A DNA stretch of 49,651 nucleotides, from assembly GCA_016872775.1 (NCBI GenBank), contig VGZA01000044.1, positions 1 through 49,651 on the forward strand, written 5' to 3'. Below the pieces are notes generated by a model. The model made no database searches. It was not told the origin of the DNA and saw only the letters and a list, made by a program, of their open reading frames with translations. Origin of the DNA: Planctomycetota bacterium (GTDB lineage Bacteria > Planctomycetota > Planctomycetia > Pirellulales > Pirellulaceae). Shown here piece after piece: positions 24,867 to 35,460 of this stretch. The position numbers and the translations under genes are program-made. Numbering within the stretch: position 1 is the first letter of the stretch; each line of letters opens with the position of its first letter.

Positions 24867-25763
24867 CTACCCTCGCGCCCGACGGCTTACCAGGTACTTG
24901 GTGAGCGCTTTATCGAACTGCATGCTGGTGTCGAGCGGCACGTAGTCGATGCCCGACTGAAAACACTCGCGACGGTAAAACTCCCGGAACGCCTCCACCT
25001 CCGCCTGGTAACTTTGCCGTTCCTGCGACGCGTCCACTTCCATGCGCTCGTGCGTCTCCGGATCCTCGAATTCCACGGCCCCTGAAAACGGAAAACTCAC
25101 TTCCGCTTCGTCGAGAATATGAAACAGGATCACATCATGGCCGCGGTGACGCAGCCGATGCAGCGACTGCACGACCGGTTCCCGATCGGTGAGCAGGTCG
25201 GAAAACAGCATCACCAGGCTGCGATGGCGAAGCATGGCCTGCAATTGCTGCAGGCTCTTGGCCACGTCGGTTTCGCCGGTAGGTCTGGAACGCGCAAGGT
25301 GCGACAGTAACGTCCCGAGCTGGCTGCGTTTGGATTTCGGCGCAAGGCAGTCGCGCAGGCGGGTGTCGAATGTGACCAGTCCGACCGGATCCTGCTGATG
25401 CACCATCAGGTAGGCCAGCGCCGCGGCGAGGCAGATCGCGTAGTCGAATTTAGTCAGCTCCTGCCGGTAGGAGTAGCCCATCGACTGGCTGAGATCCATC
25501 GCCAGATATCCGGTGATATTGGTCTCGGCCTCGAACTTCTTGACGTAGTACTTGTCGGTTTTCGCATAGACCAGCCAGTCAATATCCTTGGGGTCGTCGC
25601 CGGCGGTATAGCGGCGGTGTTCGCTGAACTCGACGGAGAAACCCTGGAACGGGCTGGCATGCAGTCCCTGCAGGAAACCTTTGACGACGAATTGGGCGCG
25701 CAGGTCCAGCCGCTTGATCTGATTGATGACTTGCGGCTTGAGGTATTTTTCGACGGCGGCCAT
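24867..25763 (-). CDS. DUF58 protein (VWA-like MIDAS)
   Basis: 298 residues. The DUF58 core FSEHRRYTAGDDPKDIDWLV is followed by AMDLSQSMGYSYRQ, giving a DxSxS MIDAS site. No membrane helix is seen, so it is cytoplasmic. DUF58 proteins are the constant partner of MoxR ATPases. It lies 39 bp downstream of moxR and 4 bp upstream of the BatA-like gene, so the four genes form one unit. Confidence 0.93.
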   Translation of the reverse strand: MAAVEKYLKPQVINQIKRLDLRAQFVVKGFLQGLHASPFQGFSVEFSEHRRYTAGDDPKDIDWLVYAKTDKYYVKKFEAETNITGYLAMDLSQSMGYSYRQELTKFDYAICLAAALAYLMVHQQDPVGLVTFDTRLRDCLAPKSKRSQLGTLLSHLARSRPTGETDVAKSLQQLQAMLRHRSLVMLFSDLLTDREPVVQSLHRLRHRGHDVILFHILDEAEVSFPFSGAVEFEDPETHERMEVDASQERQSYQAEVEAFREFYRRECFQSGIDYVPLDTSMQFDKALTKYLVSRRARG

Positions 25764-25802
25764 GCGAAAAGTCTGCGGTTGCCAGAGCGGGTCGACGCGA
25801 CG

Positions 25803-26870
25803 TTATCCTCGCGGGCTTGGTGGCGGTGGCGGCACGGGCACGGAACCGGCGGTCGACAGTTTGGGGATTTCAGGTTCGGGAATCTCTTTCACCAACCGCT
25901 GAATAATGTCCTCGGTGGTCATGCCTTCGGCCTGAGCCTGGAAGTTGGTACTGATGCGGTGGCGGAGTACAGGAACAGCGATACGGCGGATGTCATCGAC
26001 GGCGACCGAGAACCGTCCGTCCATCGCCGCCAATGCTTTGCCGCCGTTGATCAGGAACTGGCCGGCGCGTGGGCCGGCGCCCCAATCGACCAATTCGCTG
26101 ATATACGCCGGAGCACTGGGATCTTTGGGGCGGGTGGCACGGACCAGCCGGGCCGCATACTTCACAATATATTCGCTGACCGCCACCGAACCGACCAGTT
26201 TCTGCAGGTTCACGATCGCTCGAGAGGAAAGGACTTTGTGCACTTCGGCTTTCTCGTTCCGCGCCGTCAAGGACAGAATCCGTTCCTCCTCGTCCGCGGA
26301 CGGATAGCCGACCTTGATGTTGAACATGAACCGGTCAAGTTGCGCTTCGGGAAGCGGATAGGTCCCTTCCTGCTCGATGGGATTCTGCGTGGCGATCGTG
26401 AAGAACGGATCGGGGAGGTCGTACGTTTGCCGGCCGACGGTGACCTGCCGTTCCTGCATCGCCTGCAGCAGTGCGGCCTGGGTCTTGGGGGGAGTGCGGT
26501 TAATTTCGTCCGCCAGCAGAATATTGGTGAAGATCGGCCCTTCCACGAAGCGGAACTCGCGCTTGCCGCCCGCATCCTCGTCGAGAACATTGGTACCGGT
26601 GATATCGGACGGCATCAGGTCGGGGGTGAACTGGATGCGTTTGAACCCCACGTCGAGAATTCGGGCCAGGGTGCTGACCATCAAGGTCTTGGCGAGTCCG
26701 GGGACGCCTTCAAGCAGGCAATGTCCGCGGGTGAAAATCGCGGCGAATAACTGCTCGATTACGTCGGCCTGACCGACAATGACTTTCTGGAGTTCCTGCT
26801 GCATCACCTGCCGATGCTGACTGAATTCCTGCAGGATCTCCCCCAAACTGCGTTGTTTTCCGGTCGCCAC
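25803..26870 (-). CDS. moxR: MoxR-family AAA ATPase
   Basis: 355 residues from GTG 26870, chosen because AGGAG lies 6 nt upstream; an ATG at 26900 would add ten residues unlike the family. Walker A is GVPGLAKT (55-62), Walker B LLADEINR (118-125), sensor 1 ATQNPIEQEGTYPLPEAQLD. The lid domain follows (AYISELVDWGAGPRAGQFL). It is predicted to remodel or load metal into VWA-domain partners. The C-terminus is a Pro-rich tail (VPVPPPPPSPRG). It heads the moxR-DUF58-BatA-VWA operon with its own candidate promoter. Confidence 0.95.
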   Translation of the reverse strand: MATGKQRSLGEILQEFSQHRQVMQQELQKVIVGQADVIEQLFAAIFTRGHCLLEGVPGLAKTLMVSTLARILDVGFKRIQFTPDLMPSDITGTNVLDEDAGGKREFRFVEGPIFTNILLADEINRTPPKTQAALLQAMQERQVTVGRQTYDLPDPFFTIATQNPIEQEGTYPLPEAQLDRFMFNIKVGYPSADEEERILSLTARNEKAEVHKVLSSRAIVNLQKLVGSVAVSEYIVKYAARLVRATRPKDPSAPAYISELVDWGAGPRAGQFLINGGKALAAMDGRFSVAVDDIRRIAVPVLRHRISTNFQAQAEGMTTEDIIQRLVKEIPEPEIPKLSTAGSVPVPPPPPSPRG

Positions 26871-26944
26871 GATGACTCCTGTGCTGTAGCGGATCTGCAA
26901 TGGGCGGGCGCGGCTGCGCGGACAAGCGGCGGTCCCCGCAGGCG

Positions 26945-26973
26945 ATTCTATAAGTCGGGCCGTGTACGGGCAA
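26945..26973 (-). promoter_or_regulatory. Candidate promoter of the moxR operon
   Basis: Minus strand: TTGCCC (26973-26968), 17-bp spacer, TAGAAT (26950-26945), about 75 bp before the GTG. The -10 matches 5 of 6 consensus positions. Confidence 0.45.
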
Positions 26974-27001
26974 TGATTCGGTGGGGCGGCAATTCATTCG
27001 G

Positions 27002-27030
27002 TTGCCGTCGGGTCCAGGGAATCCTACGAT
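27002..27030 (+). promoter_or_regulatory. Candidate promoter of the DUF4159 gene
   Basis: TTGCCG (27002-27007), 17-bp spacer, TACGAT (27025-27030), 83 bp before the ATG at 27114. The -35 resembles that of the divergent moxR promoter candidate (TTGCC). Confidence 0.4.
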
Positions 27031-27113
27031 ATTTATTGTTCCGGCTGGGTTGTCACCGCGATGGCAAACGGGGTCGCGCCGGAATTGGCGGCCCGGTTTG
27101 AAGGACGCGATGT

Positions 27114-29432
27114 ATGGTTCGTTGGATCATTCTGCCGATTCTTGCGTTGCTGCCGGTCGTATCGATAGCGCGGCCGGCTCGCGGCGAAATAACCGCCGAT
27201 CAGGTCCGCGAAATGATCGACGGCGCCAGAAAGTACTTGAAGGGCAGTCAATCCCGCGTCGATGGCGGCTGGGCCGAATATCCAGCCCAGCCCGGCGGTA
27301 AGACGGCGCTGGTTGTACTGGCCTTGCTCAGCGCGGGCGAAGATCCCAAGAGCGAACCGATCCAGCGCGCCTTGCAGTACCTTGCCGCACGCGGCAAGCC
27401 GGAGAAAGTCTACGCGACCTCCCTGATCACCATGGCGTTCTGCGCCAGCGACCCGCAGAAATACCATCTCTCGATTGCGGGGAATGTGAAATGGCTGGAA
27501 TCGGTACAGGTCAAACAGGGGGAGGAACGCGGCGCCTGGGGCTACCCCGGCGCCGGAGACCGTTCCAATACCCAGTTCGCCCTGCTGGCACTGCATGAAG
27601 CCGAGCGGGTCGGCATCGCCGTCGATCCTTCGACCTGGCGGTTGGGTCTGGATTACTGGATCCGCCACCAGCGCGAAGACGGAGGATGGCTCTATTCACC
27701 AGGACGCGGTGCTACCAGTTCCGGCAGCATGACCTGCGCAGCGATCGCCTCGATCCTGATCTGTACCGAACGGCTGCAGGGAAGCGGCGCCGAAATTGTC
27801 GATGACCGGGTGGTCTGCTGCGGGGCGAGCCAGGAGAATCAGGTGCTGGAGAACGCTTTCCGCTGGCTGGGTCGCAAGTTCACCGCCATCAATAATCCCG
27901 GCAACGAGGGGAGCTGGCTGCTGTATTATCTCTACGCCGTGGAACGCGTCGGCCGCTTGTCCGGAAGACGATTCCTGGGAAAAAACGACTGGTATCGCGA
28001 CGGCGCCAGCTACCTGCGCTCGATCATGGACGGAAACCGGTTTGCCTGGACCGGTCTGGGGCCGGTCGAATCGAGCGACCCCGTCATCTCCACATCGTTC
28101 GCGCTGCTCTTCCTCTCCAAAGGCCGCCGTCCGGTCGTGGTGGCAAAACTGAAATACTCCGACACCCGCGAATGGGATCTGCACCAGCGCGGAATCCCCA
28201 ACCTGACCTACCGCATCGAACAGTTCTGGAAACGCGACCTGTCCTGGCAGACCATTGACGCTCGTTTCGCGACGACCGCTGAACTGTTGGAGAGCCCCGT
28301 GCTGTTCATCAGCGGTCGCGAGCCGCTGAAACTCACCCGCGATCAGAAGGAGAACCTGCGGCAGTACGTGAACCAGGGCGGATTTCTGTTCGTCGAGGCC
28401 TGCCACGGCGAGGGTTGCCAGGGCGAAGCTTTCGACCAGTCGTTTCGCTCGTTGATGGAGGAACTTTTCCCGCAATCGAAACTGCGACTGCTGCCGCCCG
28501 ATCACTCGATCTGGTATGCCGAGTCCAAAGTCGATCCGCGGCATATGCGGCCCCTTTATGGCATCGATGCCTGTTGCCGAACCGGAGTGGTCTATTCGCC
28601 GGGGAATCTTTCCTGTTACTGGGATCTGGACCGGCAGCATCGCGGAGCGCGGCTCGCGGAGTCGATCAAAGCCGAAGTCGATTCCGTGATCAAGATCGGC
28701 GCGAATGTCATCACGTATGCGACAAACCGCGAATTGAAGGAGAAGCTCGATCGGCCTCGAATCGCGCATTCGACCGCGAGCGATCGGTTGACGCGCGGCG
28801 CGCTGAAGATCCCCAAGCTGAGCCATGCGGGAGGCAGCGACGACGCGCCGAACGCCCTGGCCAACCTCCTGCAATCCGTGACGCAGCAGACGCAGTTGGC
28901 AACCAGCTCCGACACGGAGCTGTTGAACCCCGGCGATTCCAAGCTCTACGACTACCCGATCGTCTTCATGCACGGTCGCCGCAAGTTCTCGTTCACGCCC
29001 GCCGAGCGGAAAGCGCTTGCCGCCTACCTGGAACGCGGGGGATTCCTGTTCGCCGACGCGATCTGTGCCAGCGAAGCGTTCGCGGATGCCTTCCGCGCCG
29101 AATTACAGTTAGTACTGCCCTCCGCGAAGTGGAAACGGATTCCCGCCAATCATCCGCTGTTCACCGCCGAGTTCCACGGATTCGATCTGCCCCAGGTCAC
29201 ATTGCGCGACCCGCAGATCCGCACGGAGGACGGCCCGCTGAAAGCGCGGATGACGACGGTCCAGCCCTTTCTTGAAGGACTCGAAATCGACGACCGTTTC
29301 GTGGTCATCCTGTCGCCGTACGATCTGAGTTGCGCGCTGGAGAACCACGCCAGTCTCGAGTGCAAAGGCTATACGAAACAGGATGCCGTTCGGTTGGGCA
29401 TCAATCTGCTGCTGTATGCCCTGCAACGTTGA
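27114..29432 (+). CDS. Secreted prenyltransferase/squalene-cyclase-fold protein with two DUF4159 domains
   Basis: 772 residues with a signal peptide (RWIILPILALLPVVSIA). Residues about 25-340 are an alpha/alpha-barrel of the terpene cyclase/prenyltransferase kind: KYLKGSQSRVDGGWAEYP, GAWGYPGAGDRSNTQFALLAL, YWIRHQREDGGWLYSP. Then come two DUF4159 units: the first near KLKYSDTREWDLH to TYATNREL, the second from YPIVFMHGRRKFSFTPAERK to the end. Each contains the YVNQGGFLFVEACHG or YLERGGFLFADAICA block. DUF4159 proteins travel with MoxR/VWA genes in planctomycetes, here divergently. AAGGA lies 8 nt before the ATG. Function unknown. Confidence 0.88.
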   Translation: MVRWIILPILALLPVVSIARPARGEITADQVREMIDGARKYLKGSQSRVDGGWAEYPAQPGGKTALVVLALLSAGEDPKSEPIQRALQYLAARGKPEKVYATSLITMAFCASDPQKYHLSIAGNVKWLESVQVKQGEERGAWGYPGAGDRSNTQFALLALHEAERVGIAVDPSTWRLGLDYWIRHQREDGGWLYSPGRGATSSGSMTCAAIASILICTERLQGSGAEIVDDRVVCCGASQENQVLENAFRWLGRKFTAINNPGNEGSWLLYYLYAVERVGRLSGRRFLGKNDWYRDGASYLRSIMDGNRFAWTGLGPVESSDPVISTSFALLFLSKGRRPVVVAKLKYSDTREWDLHQRGIPNLTYRIEQFWKRDLSWQTIDARFATTAELLESPVLFISGREPLKLTRDQKENLRQYVNQGGFLFVEACHGEGCQGEAFDQSFRSLMEELFPQSKLRLLPPDHSIWYAESKVDPRHMRPLYGIDACCRTGVVYSPGNLSCYWDLDRQHRGARLAESIKAEVDSVIKIGANVITYATNRELKEKLDRPRIAHSTASDRLTRGALKIPKLSHAGGSDDAPNALANLLQSVTQQTQLATSSDTELLNPGDSKLYDYPIVFMHGRRKFSFTPAERKALAAYLERGGFLFADAICASEAFADAFRAELQLVLPSAKWKRIPANHPLFTAEFHGFDLPQVTLRDPQIRTEDGPLKARMTTVQPFLEGLEIDDRFVVILSPYDLSCALENHASLECKGYTKQDAVRLGINLLLYALQR

Positions 29433-29460
29433 TGCCGCTGCCCGCGACCGGCAAGCTGGA

Positions 29461-31809
29461 CTAATCGATCGCTGCACGCGGCTGCGGATCACGGTCCCAG
29501 AGCAGCAGTAGCAGGGGCAGGATCAACAGGTTTCCCGCCACGCCACCCAGCATCGCCAGGTTGACGAGGTACCCGAAATAGACGGTCGGGATGAAATCGC
29601 TGGTACAGAGAACCGAGAACCCGACCATCAGTGCCAGCGTCGACAGCAGCGCCGCCTTGCCAACACCCTGCTGCGCATGATCCAGGGCCGCGCGCATCGT
29701 CGCGCCGCGGGACCGCTCGAACAGGTACGCTGTGAGGTAATGCACGGAACTGTCGACCGTCAGCCCCATCGAAACGGCGGCAATCATCGCGGCACCCATA
29801 TTGATCTTCAGGCCGCTCCAGCCCATGACGCCCAGCACCAGGAACCCGGGAATGATGTTTGGCACCAGGGCGATCGCCACCAGTTTCCAATTGCGGAAGG
29901 CAAGCGACAGGCAGATGGCCACGCCGACGGTTGCGATCGCGAAGGTCAACCACTGGTCCTGACTGACGCTTTGAATCAGGTTCGCCAGCAGCACGAAGTA
30001 GCCGGTGAGATAAGCCTTTTGCGGCCGCGCATCGACGGATGTGGCCTTAACGGCAGTTTCCATCAACGGTTCGATCGGGTCCCGGTCGGTATGGCGGGCC
30101 AACTCCTCTTCGAATGCGCCGTCAACAATCCGTTCGATCGCGCGGATACTGGCCAGTTTCTCCGCAACCGACTGCCGCTCGCGACCGCGCAACATGATCC
30201 GGAACCAGGCCCGGTCAGGATCGTCGGGGTCGACCGCGACCAGCGAATCGACGAAGGCTGGCATCTTCAATCGCATGCCCTGCACACCCGCCTTGACCGC
30301 CACGTCGCGAAGTTCCGACGTCGGAAGCGACGCGATATCGACAGGACTGCCGGCGACAACGGCGTCGGCCAGGCTGATCACCTTCGTCAGCCCCGTCGAC
30401 GCCTGGCGCAGTCGTTGTTCCAGTCGCAGCACATCTTGCAGATAACTCCACGTCAGGCTTCGCGGCGCGGGCAGCGCGATTTCCAACACGCCCGCGCCCC
30501 CAAGATTTTCCTCGACCTGAGCGTAGGCCAGCACGATCGGGCTGTCCGCTCGAAAATTGCGCGTGAAGTCGGTTTCGGTCTCGACCCGCGCGCTTCCCAA
30601 TCCGACCACAATCGCTACCAGCGCGATCGCCGCGGCGAGCCGACGCGGGTATCGGAACACCAGGTCAACGGATCGCCGCAGCCAGATGCTGTCCGACGCG
30701 GACGGGCCAGCGCGCAGGGCGGAAGGCGAAAACCGGAACAGGGTCACCGACGGAAAGAGAGCGAACACACAGGCCAGCACGACCAGCGAACCCAGGGCAG
30801 TCATCAGTCCGAAATCGCGCACCGGCGAAACGTGCGCGAACATCAACGAACCGAACCCGGCCGCATCGGTCACACAGGACCAGAAGATCGGTGCCTGCAC
30901 GCGGCGGATGGCACGCCCCAATGCCACCGCGGGCGAGCCCGCGTCCGGCGCCTGATGGAGGAACCAGACGATCAAATGCACCATCGTGGCGATTGCCACC
31001 ACCGCCACGATCGCCGCCAGCATGGAACTCACCAGGGTGAGTTGCAGGCCGCTCGCGGCCAACAGCGCCTCCGTCAGGTAGATCGACACGTGCACTACCA
31101 GCAACGTCGCCACCATCCAGCGCAGTCGGCGGAAACAAATCAGGATCGTTCCCGACAGCAGCACCAGCGTCCAGAGACTCAATCGCCGCCCGTCCGACTC
31201 CACCAGACTGAACCCCTCGTGAACCAGAACCGGTTCTCCCGTGACAAAACCGGGGGAAGCACCGGGATACGGATGCTGCATGATCGAATGCAACGCGCGC
31301 ACCGCCGCCGCGTGCCGCGCAGGCTGCTGGTTGTCCAGCAGGCAGACGAGCGCCGCGGTCGTTCGTTCGTGACCATGCGTGATGCCGGTAAATAACTCCG
31401 TCAGCCTCTGGACGGTGGGGTCGGCAAGATTGACCGACGGCCCACCGAGGATCCGATCGAGGCTGAATACGTCTCGTAAGCCGTCGACCGCCCGCAACCG
31501 CCGGCCCAGATCCTCCAGCCGTTGCAGCCCGGATCCGTCGTCAGCGAACAACGCCGGATCGTGATAGACCGCCAGGACAACCTCGTTGCCGCCGAACGTC
31601 CGCTGAAAATGATGGAACGGTGCCAGAATCGGATCGCCGGCAACGAACATCCTCTCCAGGGAACGATCAAACTGCAGCGGGCCGGCCAGGAGGCTCCAGC
31701 CATATACCGCTGCCACGGCCGCAAACAAGGGGAAGCGCCAGCGTATCAGCAGCCAGGAAAGACCACGGGTTGGCTCGTCAGCAGGGGTTCCTTCACTCAA
31801 TGTCAACAC
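29461..31809 (-). CDS. MMPL/RND-family membrane exporter
   Basis: 782 residues with two repeated blocks of one helix, a large loop and five helices. The first block begins WLLIRWRFPLFAAVAAVYGW, the second YPRRLAAAIALVAIVVGLGS. Sterol-sensing-like helices include VSSMLAAIVAVVAIATMVHL and MGAAMIAAVSMGLTVDSSVHYL, where an Asp sits in the transport helix, as expected for proton-coupled RND members. Likely exports a hydrophobic or lipid-like molecule; substrate not predictable. Start at GTG 31809. Convergent with the DUF4159 gene, and no membrane-fusion partner is nearby. The 278-bp gap upstream (31810-32087) shows no gene. Confidence 0.85.
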   Translation of the reverse strand: MLTLSEGTPADEPTRGLSWLLIRWRFPLFAAVAAVYGWSLLAGPLQFDRSLERMFVAGDPILAPFHHFQRTFGGNEVVLAVYHDPALFADDGSGLQRLEDLGRRLRAVDGLRDVFSLDRILGGPSVNLADPTVQRLTELFTGITHGHERTTAALVCLLDNQQPARHAAAVRALHSIMQHPYPGASPGFVTGEPVLVHEGFSLVESDGRRLSLWTLVLLSGTILICFRRLRWMVATLLVVHVSIYLTEALLAASGLQLTLVSSMLAAIVAVVAIATMVHLIVWFLHQAPDAGSPAVALGRAIRRVQAPIFWSCVTDAAGFGSLMFAHVSPVRDFGLMTALGSLVVLACVFALFPSVTLFRFSPSALRAGPSASDSIWLRRSVDLVFRYPRRLAAAIALVAIVVGLGSARVETETDFTRNFRADSPIVLAYAQVEENLGGAGVLEIALPAPRSLTWSYLQDVLRLEQRLRQASTGLTKVISLADAVVAGSPVDIASLPTSELRDVAVKAGVQGMRLKMPAFVDSLVAVDPDDPDRAWFRIMLRGRERQSVAEKLASIRAIERIVDGAFEEELARHTDRDPIEPLMETAVKATSVDARPQKAYLTGYFVLLANLIQSVSQDQWLTFAIATVGVAICLSLAFRNWKLVAIALVPNIIPGFLVLGVMGWSGLKINMGAAMIAAVSMGLTVDSSVHYLTAYLFERSRGATMRAALDHAQQGVGKAALLSTLALMVGFSVLCTSDFIPTVYFGYLVNLAMLGGVAGNLLILPLLLLLWDRDPQPRAAID

Positions 31810-32087
31810 GCGCCAACCTGCCAGGTTTTCGGGAGACGAGGTATCCTTAACAGCGTCGAGTCGATCGTTGAATTCCGTGTTGCAAGCCAGGGTCGGACAG
31901 GCTTGCGCCGCGTGGACTGGGAATCAACGACCACGTAAGCTAATCTAGGCCGGCGGGATCAGTCTACATGCTATCCCGAGCCTGGCGTTTTCGGTACTCG
32001 TCGTCCGACCCAAAGGCGAGCCGCATTCACCCTGGGTTTTCCGCCACGGAATGGATGGCTTCCTCGTGAGCCACGCTCGACGCCTTC

Positions 32088-33386
32088 ATGCCGACTCGCA
32101 TCACCCGCCGCCGAAACTGGAGTTCCCACGCCGGATTCATGCTCGTGCTGCTGCTGCTCGTGGCACGATCGATGGCGATCTGGTTCCAGGCGGAGTCGCT
32201 GCAGAAAGATCCTGATCTCTATCGCACGATTGCTCGCAGCTTGCGCACAGGGGCGGAGTATGCGCGCCCGGATGACGCGGGCGTTTTTTGGCCGACCGCA
32301 TTCCGGCCGCCGCTTTACCCGGTACTACTGGCGGCGACTTCCCTCAGCCCGGAAATTCCGGCCAGGAACATCGCTTTTCTGCACATCATGATTGGCGCAG
32401 CCAGTGCGTACGCGGTCACGCGACTGGGACGAGCCTGGGGTTTGGGATGGCGGGCCGATCTGGCAGCCGGTTTGCTGGCGGTCGATCCATTGTTGTTGCT
32501 GCAATCGGTCCAGGTCATGACCGAGCCCCTGGCGGCGTTGTTGACGATATTCGCGCTAATCCAATGGGCGAAATGGCGTACGACGCCAACCCGTCATAGT
32601 GCGGCGCTGGCCGGTATTATTGCCGGACTGGCGATCCTTTGCCGGCCGACGTTTCTGCCCTGGGTGCTGGCCGCGCCCACCATCACCGTTATCCGGCGAT
32701 GGCGGACCATTCCGTGGGCCCATGCCGTCTGTTTTCTGGCCGCGGCTGGGATCACGCTGGCACCCTGGGCCGTCCGAAATCGACTGCAGTTCGACACATG
32801 GATCGTCACGACAACGCATGGTGGTTATACGTTGTTACTCGGCAACAACGATTCGTTCTACGATGCGCTGTTGCCGCCGCCGACTCGGGCACCGTCCCGG
32901 GTTTCGCAGGACGAAGCGACGCGGCCCTGGAGCGCTGAGCCACTGCAGGCGACGATCGATGACGCGCTGGCGCGAAACGAGTGGAACCTGGTTCGCGACG
33001 AGAAACAGCTTGATGCCGAACTCGCGCGCGCGGCATGGCATACGATCCGCGAACGTCCCGCGGCATTCGTTGCCGCGTGCGTCTATCGCGTCGGCCAATT
33101 TTGGAGCCCCTGGGGACACGCGGTCGACGAGGAATCAACGTTGCGGCACAACGCACGCCGGCTGTCCGCAGTCTGGTACACCGCGCTGCTGATCGTCTTT
33201 GGCTGGTCGCTCTGGACCAACCGAAGACGAATTGCCTCGACCGCCCTTGCCGACGGCGTCGTGCTCGTACTTGTCTTTACCGCCGTGCACGCAATCTACT
33301 GGTCCAACCCAAGAATGCGCGCACCCGTCATGCCGGTAGTCTACCTGATCGCCACGTTGCCTCTCCGACCACGCGAAACCCCGTAA
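32088..33386 (+). CDS. Polytopic membrane glycosyltransferase-like protein (GT39/ArnT-like, GT-C fold)
   Basis: 432 residues with roughly ten membrane helices. The N-terminal first helix (FMLVLLLLVARSMAIWF) is followed by the loop typical of the PMT/ArnT family: DPDLYRTIARSLRTGAEYAR with FWPTAFRPPLYPVLLA, where the acidic DxD-like residues would sit. It is likely to transfer a sugar from a lipid-linked donor to a periplasmic acceptor. No sugar-pathway genes are beside it. ATG 32088; spacing to the next gene is short and convergent. Confidence 0.7.
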   Translation: MPTRITRRRNWSSHAGFMLVLLLLVARSMAIWFQAESLQKDPDLYRTIARSLRTGAEYARPDDAGVFWPTAFRPPLYPVLLAATSLSPEIPARNIAFLHIMIGAASAYAVTRLGRAWGLGWRADLAAGLLAVDPLLLLQSVQVMTEPLAALLTIFALIQWAKWRTTPTRHSAALAGIIAGLAILCRPTFLPWVLAAPTITVIRRWRTIPWAHAVCFLAAAGITLAPWAVRNRLQFDTWIVTTTHGGYTLLLGNNDSFYDALLPPPTRAPSRVSQDEATRPWSAEPLQATIDDALARNEWNLVRDEKQLDAELARAAWHTIRERPAAFVAACVYRVGQFWSPWGHAVDEESTLRHNARRLSAVWYTALLIVFGWSLWTNRRRIASTALADGVVLVLVFTAVHAIYWSNPRMRAPVMPVVYLIATLPLRPRETP

Positions 33387-33396
33387 CTCGTCGTAT

Positions 33397-33414
33397 CTCG
33401 AAACAAGTTTCGAG
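33397..33414. terminator. Perfect hairpin between convergent genes
   Basis: CTCGAAAC-AA-GTTTCGAG, an 8-bp perfect stem sited between the stops of the GT39-like gene and the ferredoxin gene. There is no U-tract, so it may be a Rho-independent-like bidirectional terminator or another host repeat of palindromic type. Confidence 0.45.
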
Positions 33415-33422
33415 CTAGGCCA

Positions 33423-33815
33423 TCAGCCGGAAGCTTTGAGTTCCGCGAGATGCTGAGCGGTTCCGACCAGGCGGTCCCAATTGGCTTGGATGTAGTCGGG
33501 CGGACCGCCGATCTGGGCGATGACGGTGGCGACCAATTCCGTCGGTATCATTTCGATGGCGTTCCAGGGGCAGACGGTCAATTCGTAGGGATTGGACTTC
33601 TTCTGGGGAATATGCACGCAAACTTCGCAACCGACGCATCGTTCGACGTCGATCTCGCACCAGGCCTGGTTTCCCTTGACGCCGTGCTGCATCTGTTTAA
33701 GCGAAATACAATCGACCGGACAGACTTCCAGGCACGACTCGCAACCCGTGCAGTTGTCGGCATTTATGACGGCAACTTCTTTGGGAAGTTTCTTGCGGGG
33801 TCCTTGTTTGGCCAT
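33423..33815 (-). CDS. Ferredoxin with two [4Fe-4S] sites, second one irregular
   Basis: 130 residues from ATG 33815. The first site is textbook: CTGCESCLEVCP (Cys22, 25, 28, 32). The second is CVGCEVCVHIPQKKSNPYEL followed by TVCPWNA: Cys60, 63, 66 and then Cys82, so the fourth Cys comes 15 residues after the third instead of three. Extra Cys36 and Cys53 are available. The C-terminal 45 residues are helical with no cluster. It is probably a cytoplasmic electron carrier; partner unknown. An upstream start at 33851 adds 12 residues lacking homology; GGAAAG lies before the chosen ATG. Confidence 0.85.
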   Translation of the reverse strand: MAKQGPRKKLPKEVAVINADNCTGCESCLEVCPVDCISLKQMQHGVKGNQAWCEIDVERCVGCEVCVHIPQKKSNPYELTVCPWNAIEMIPTELVATVIAQIGGPPDYIQANWDRLVGTAQHLAELKASG

Positions 33816-33976
33816 CGATCGGTCACTTTCCGCTAACGAGGATGGTGGCAATTCCTACCGGGCGAATGTGGGATTATAGGCCGAAGTAGCCGACGAGCCA
33901 ATTGGGGCTTTGGGCGCGCGAAAACGTCTAGGATCGACCAACAATCGTCCAACAATCGACCGCCAATTCTGTCGGC

Positions 33977-35290
<1,314 letters not shown>

Positions 35291-35460
35291 GGGAAACCCT
35301 CGAATTCTTGGGGAGGATAAAGGCGGGTGAAAATCGGCAACGCAGTGAAGTGGGGGGCAGGGGGGACGACCGAGATTAACACGCGACACAGCGATGTCAA
35401 GCAATCGGGCATAGATCGAGGTCGGCAGCGCAAGCAACCGGTCGGCCAATCGGCCCGGAC

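Noticed and set aside
25398-26750. 450-codon plus-strand open frame
   Set aside because: Antisense to the moxR and DUF58 genes, whose motifs are clear on the minus strand.
27696-28973. 425-codon minus-strand open frame
   Set aside because: Shadow of the DUF4159/cyclase-fold gene.
29677-31395. Long open frame (572 codons) on the plus strand
   Set aside because: It lies fully antisense to the MMPL exporter, has no recognisable motif and is rich in Arg, Gln and His, as expected from the complement of GC-rich coding sequence.
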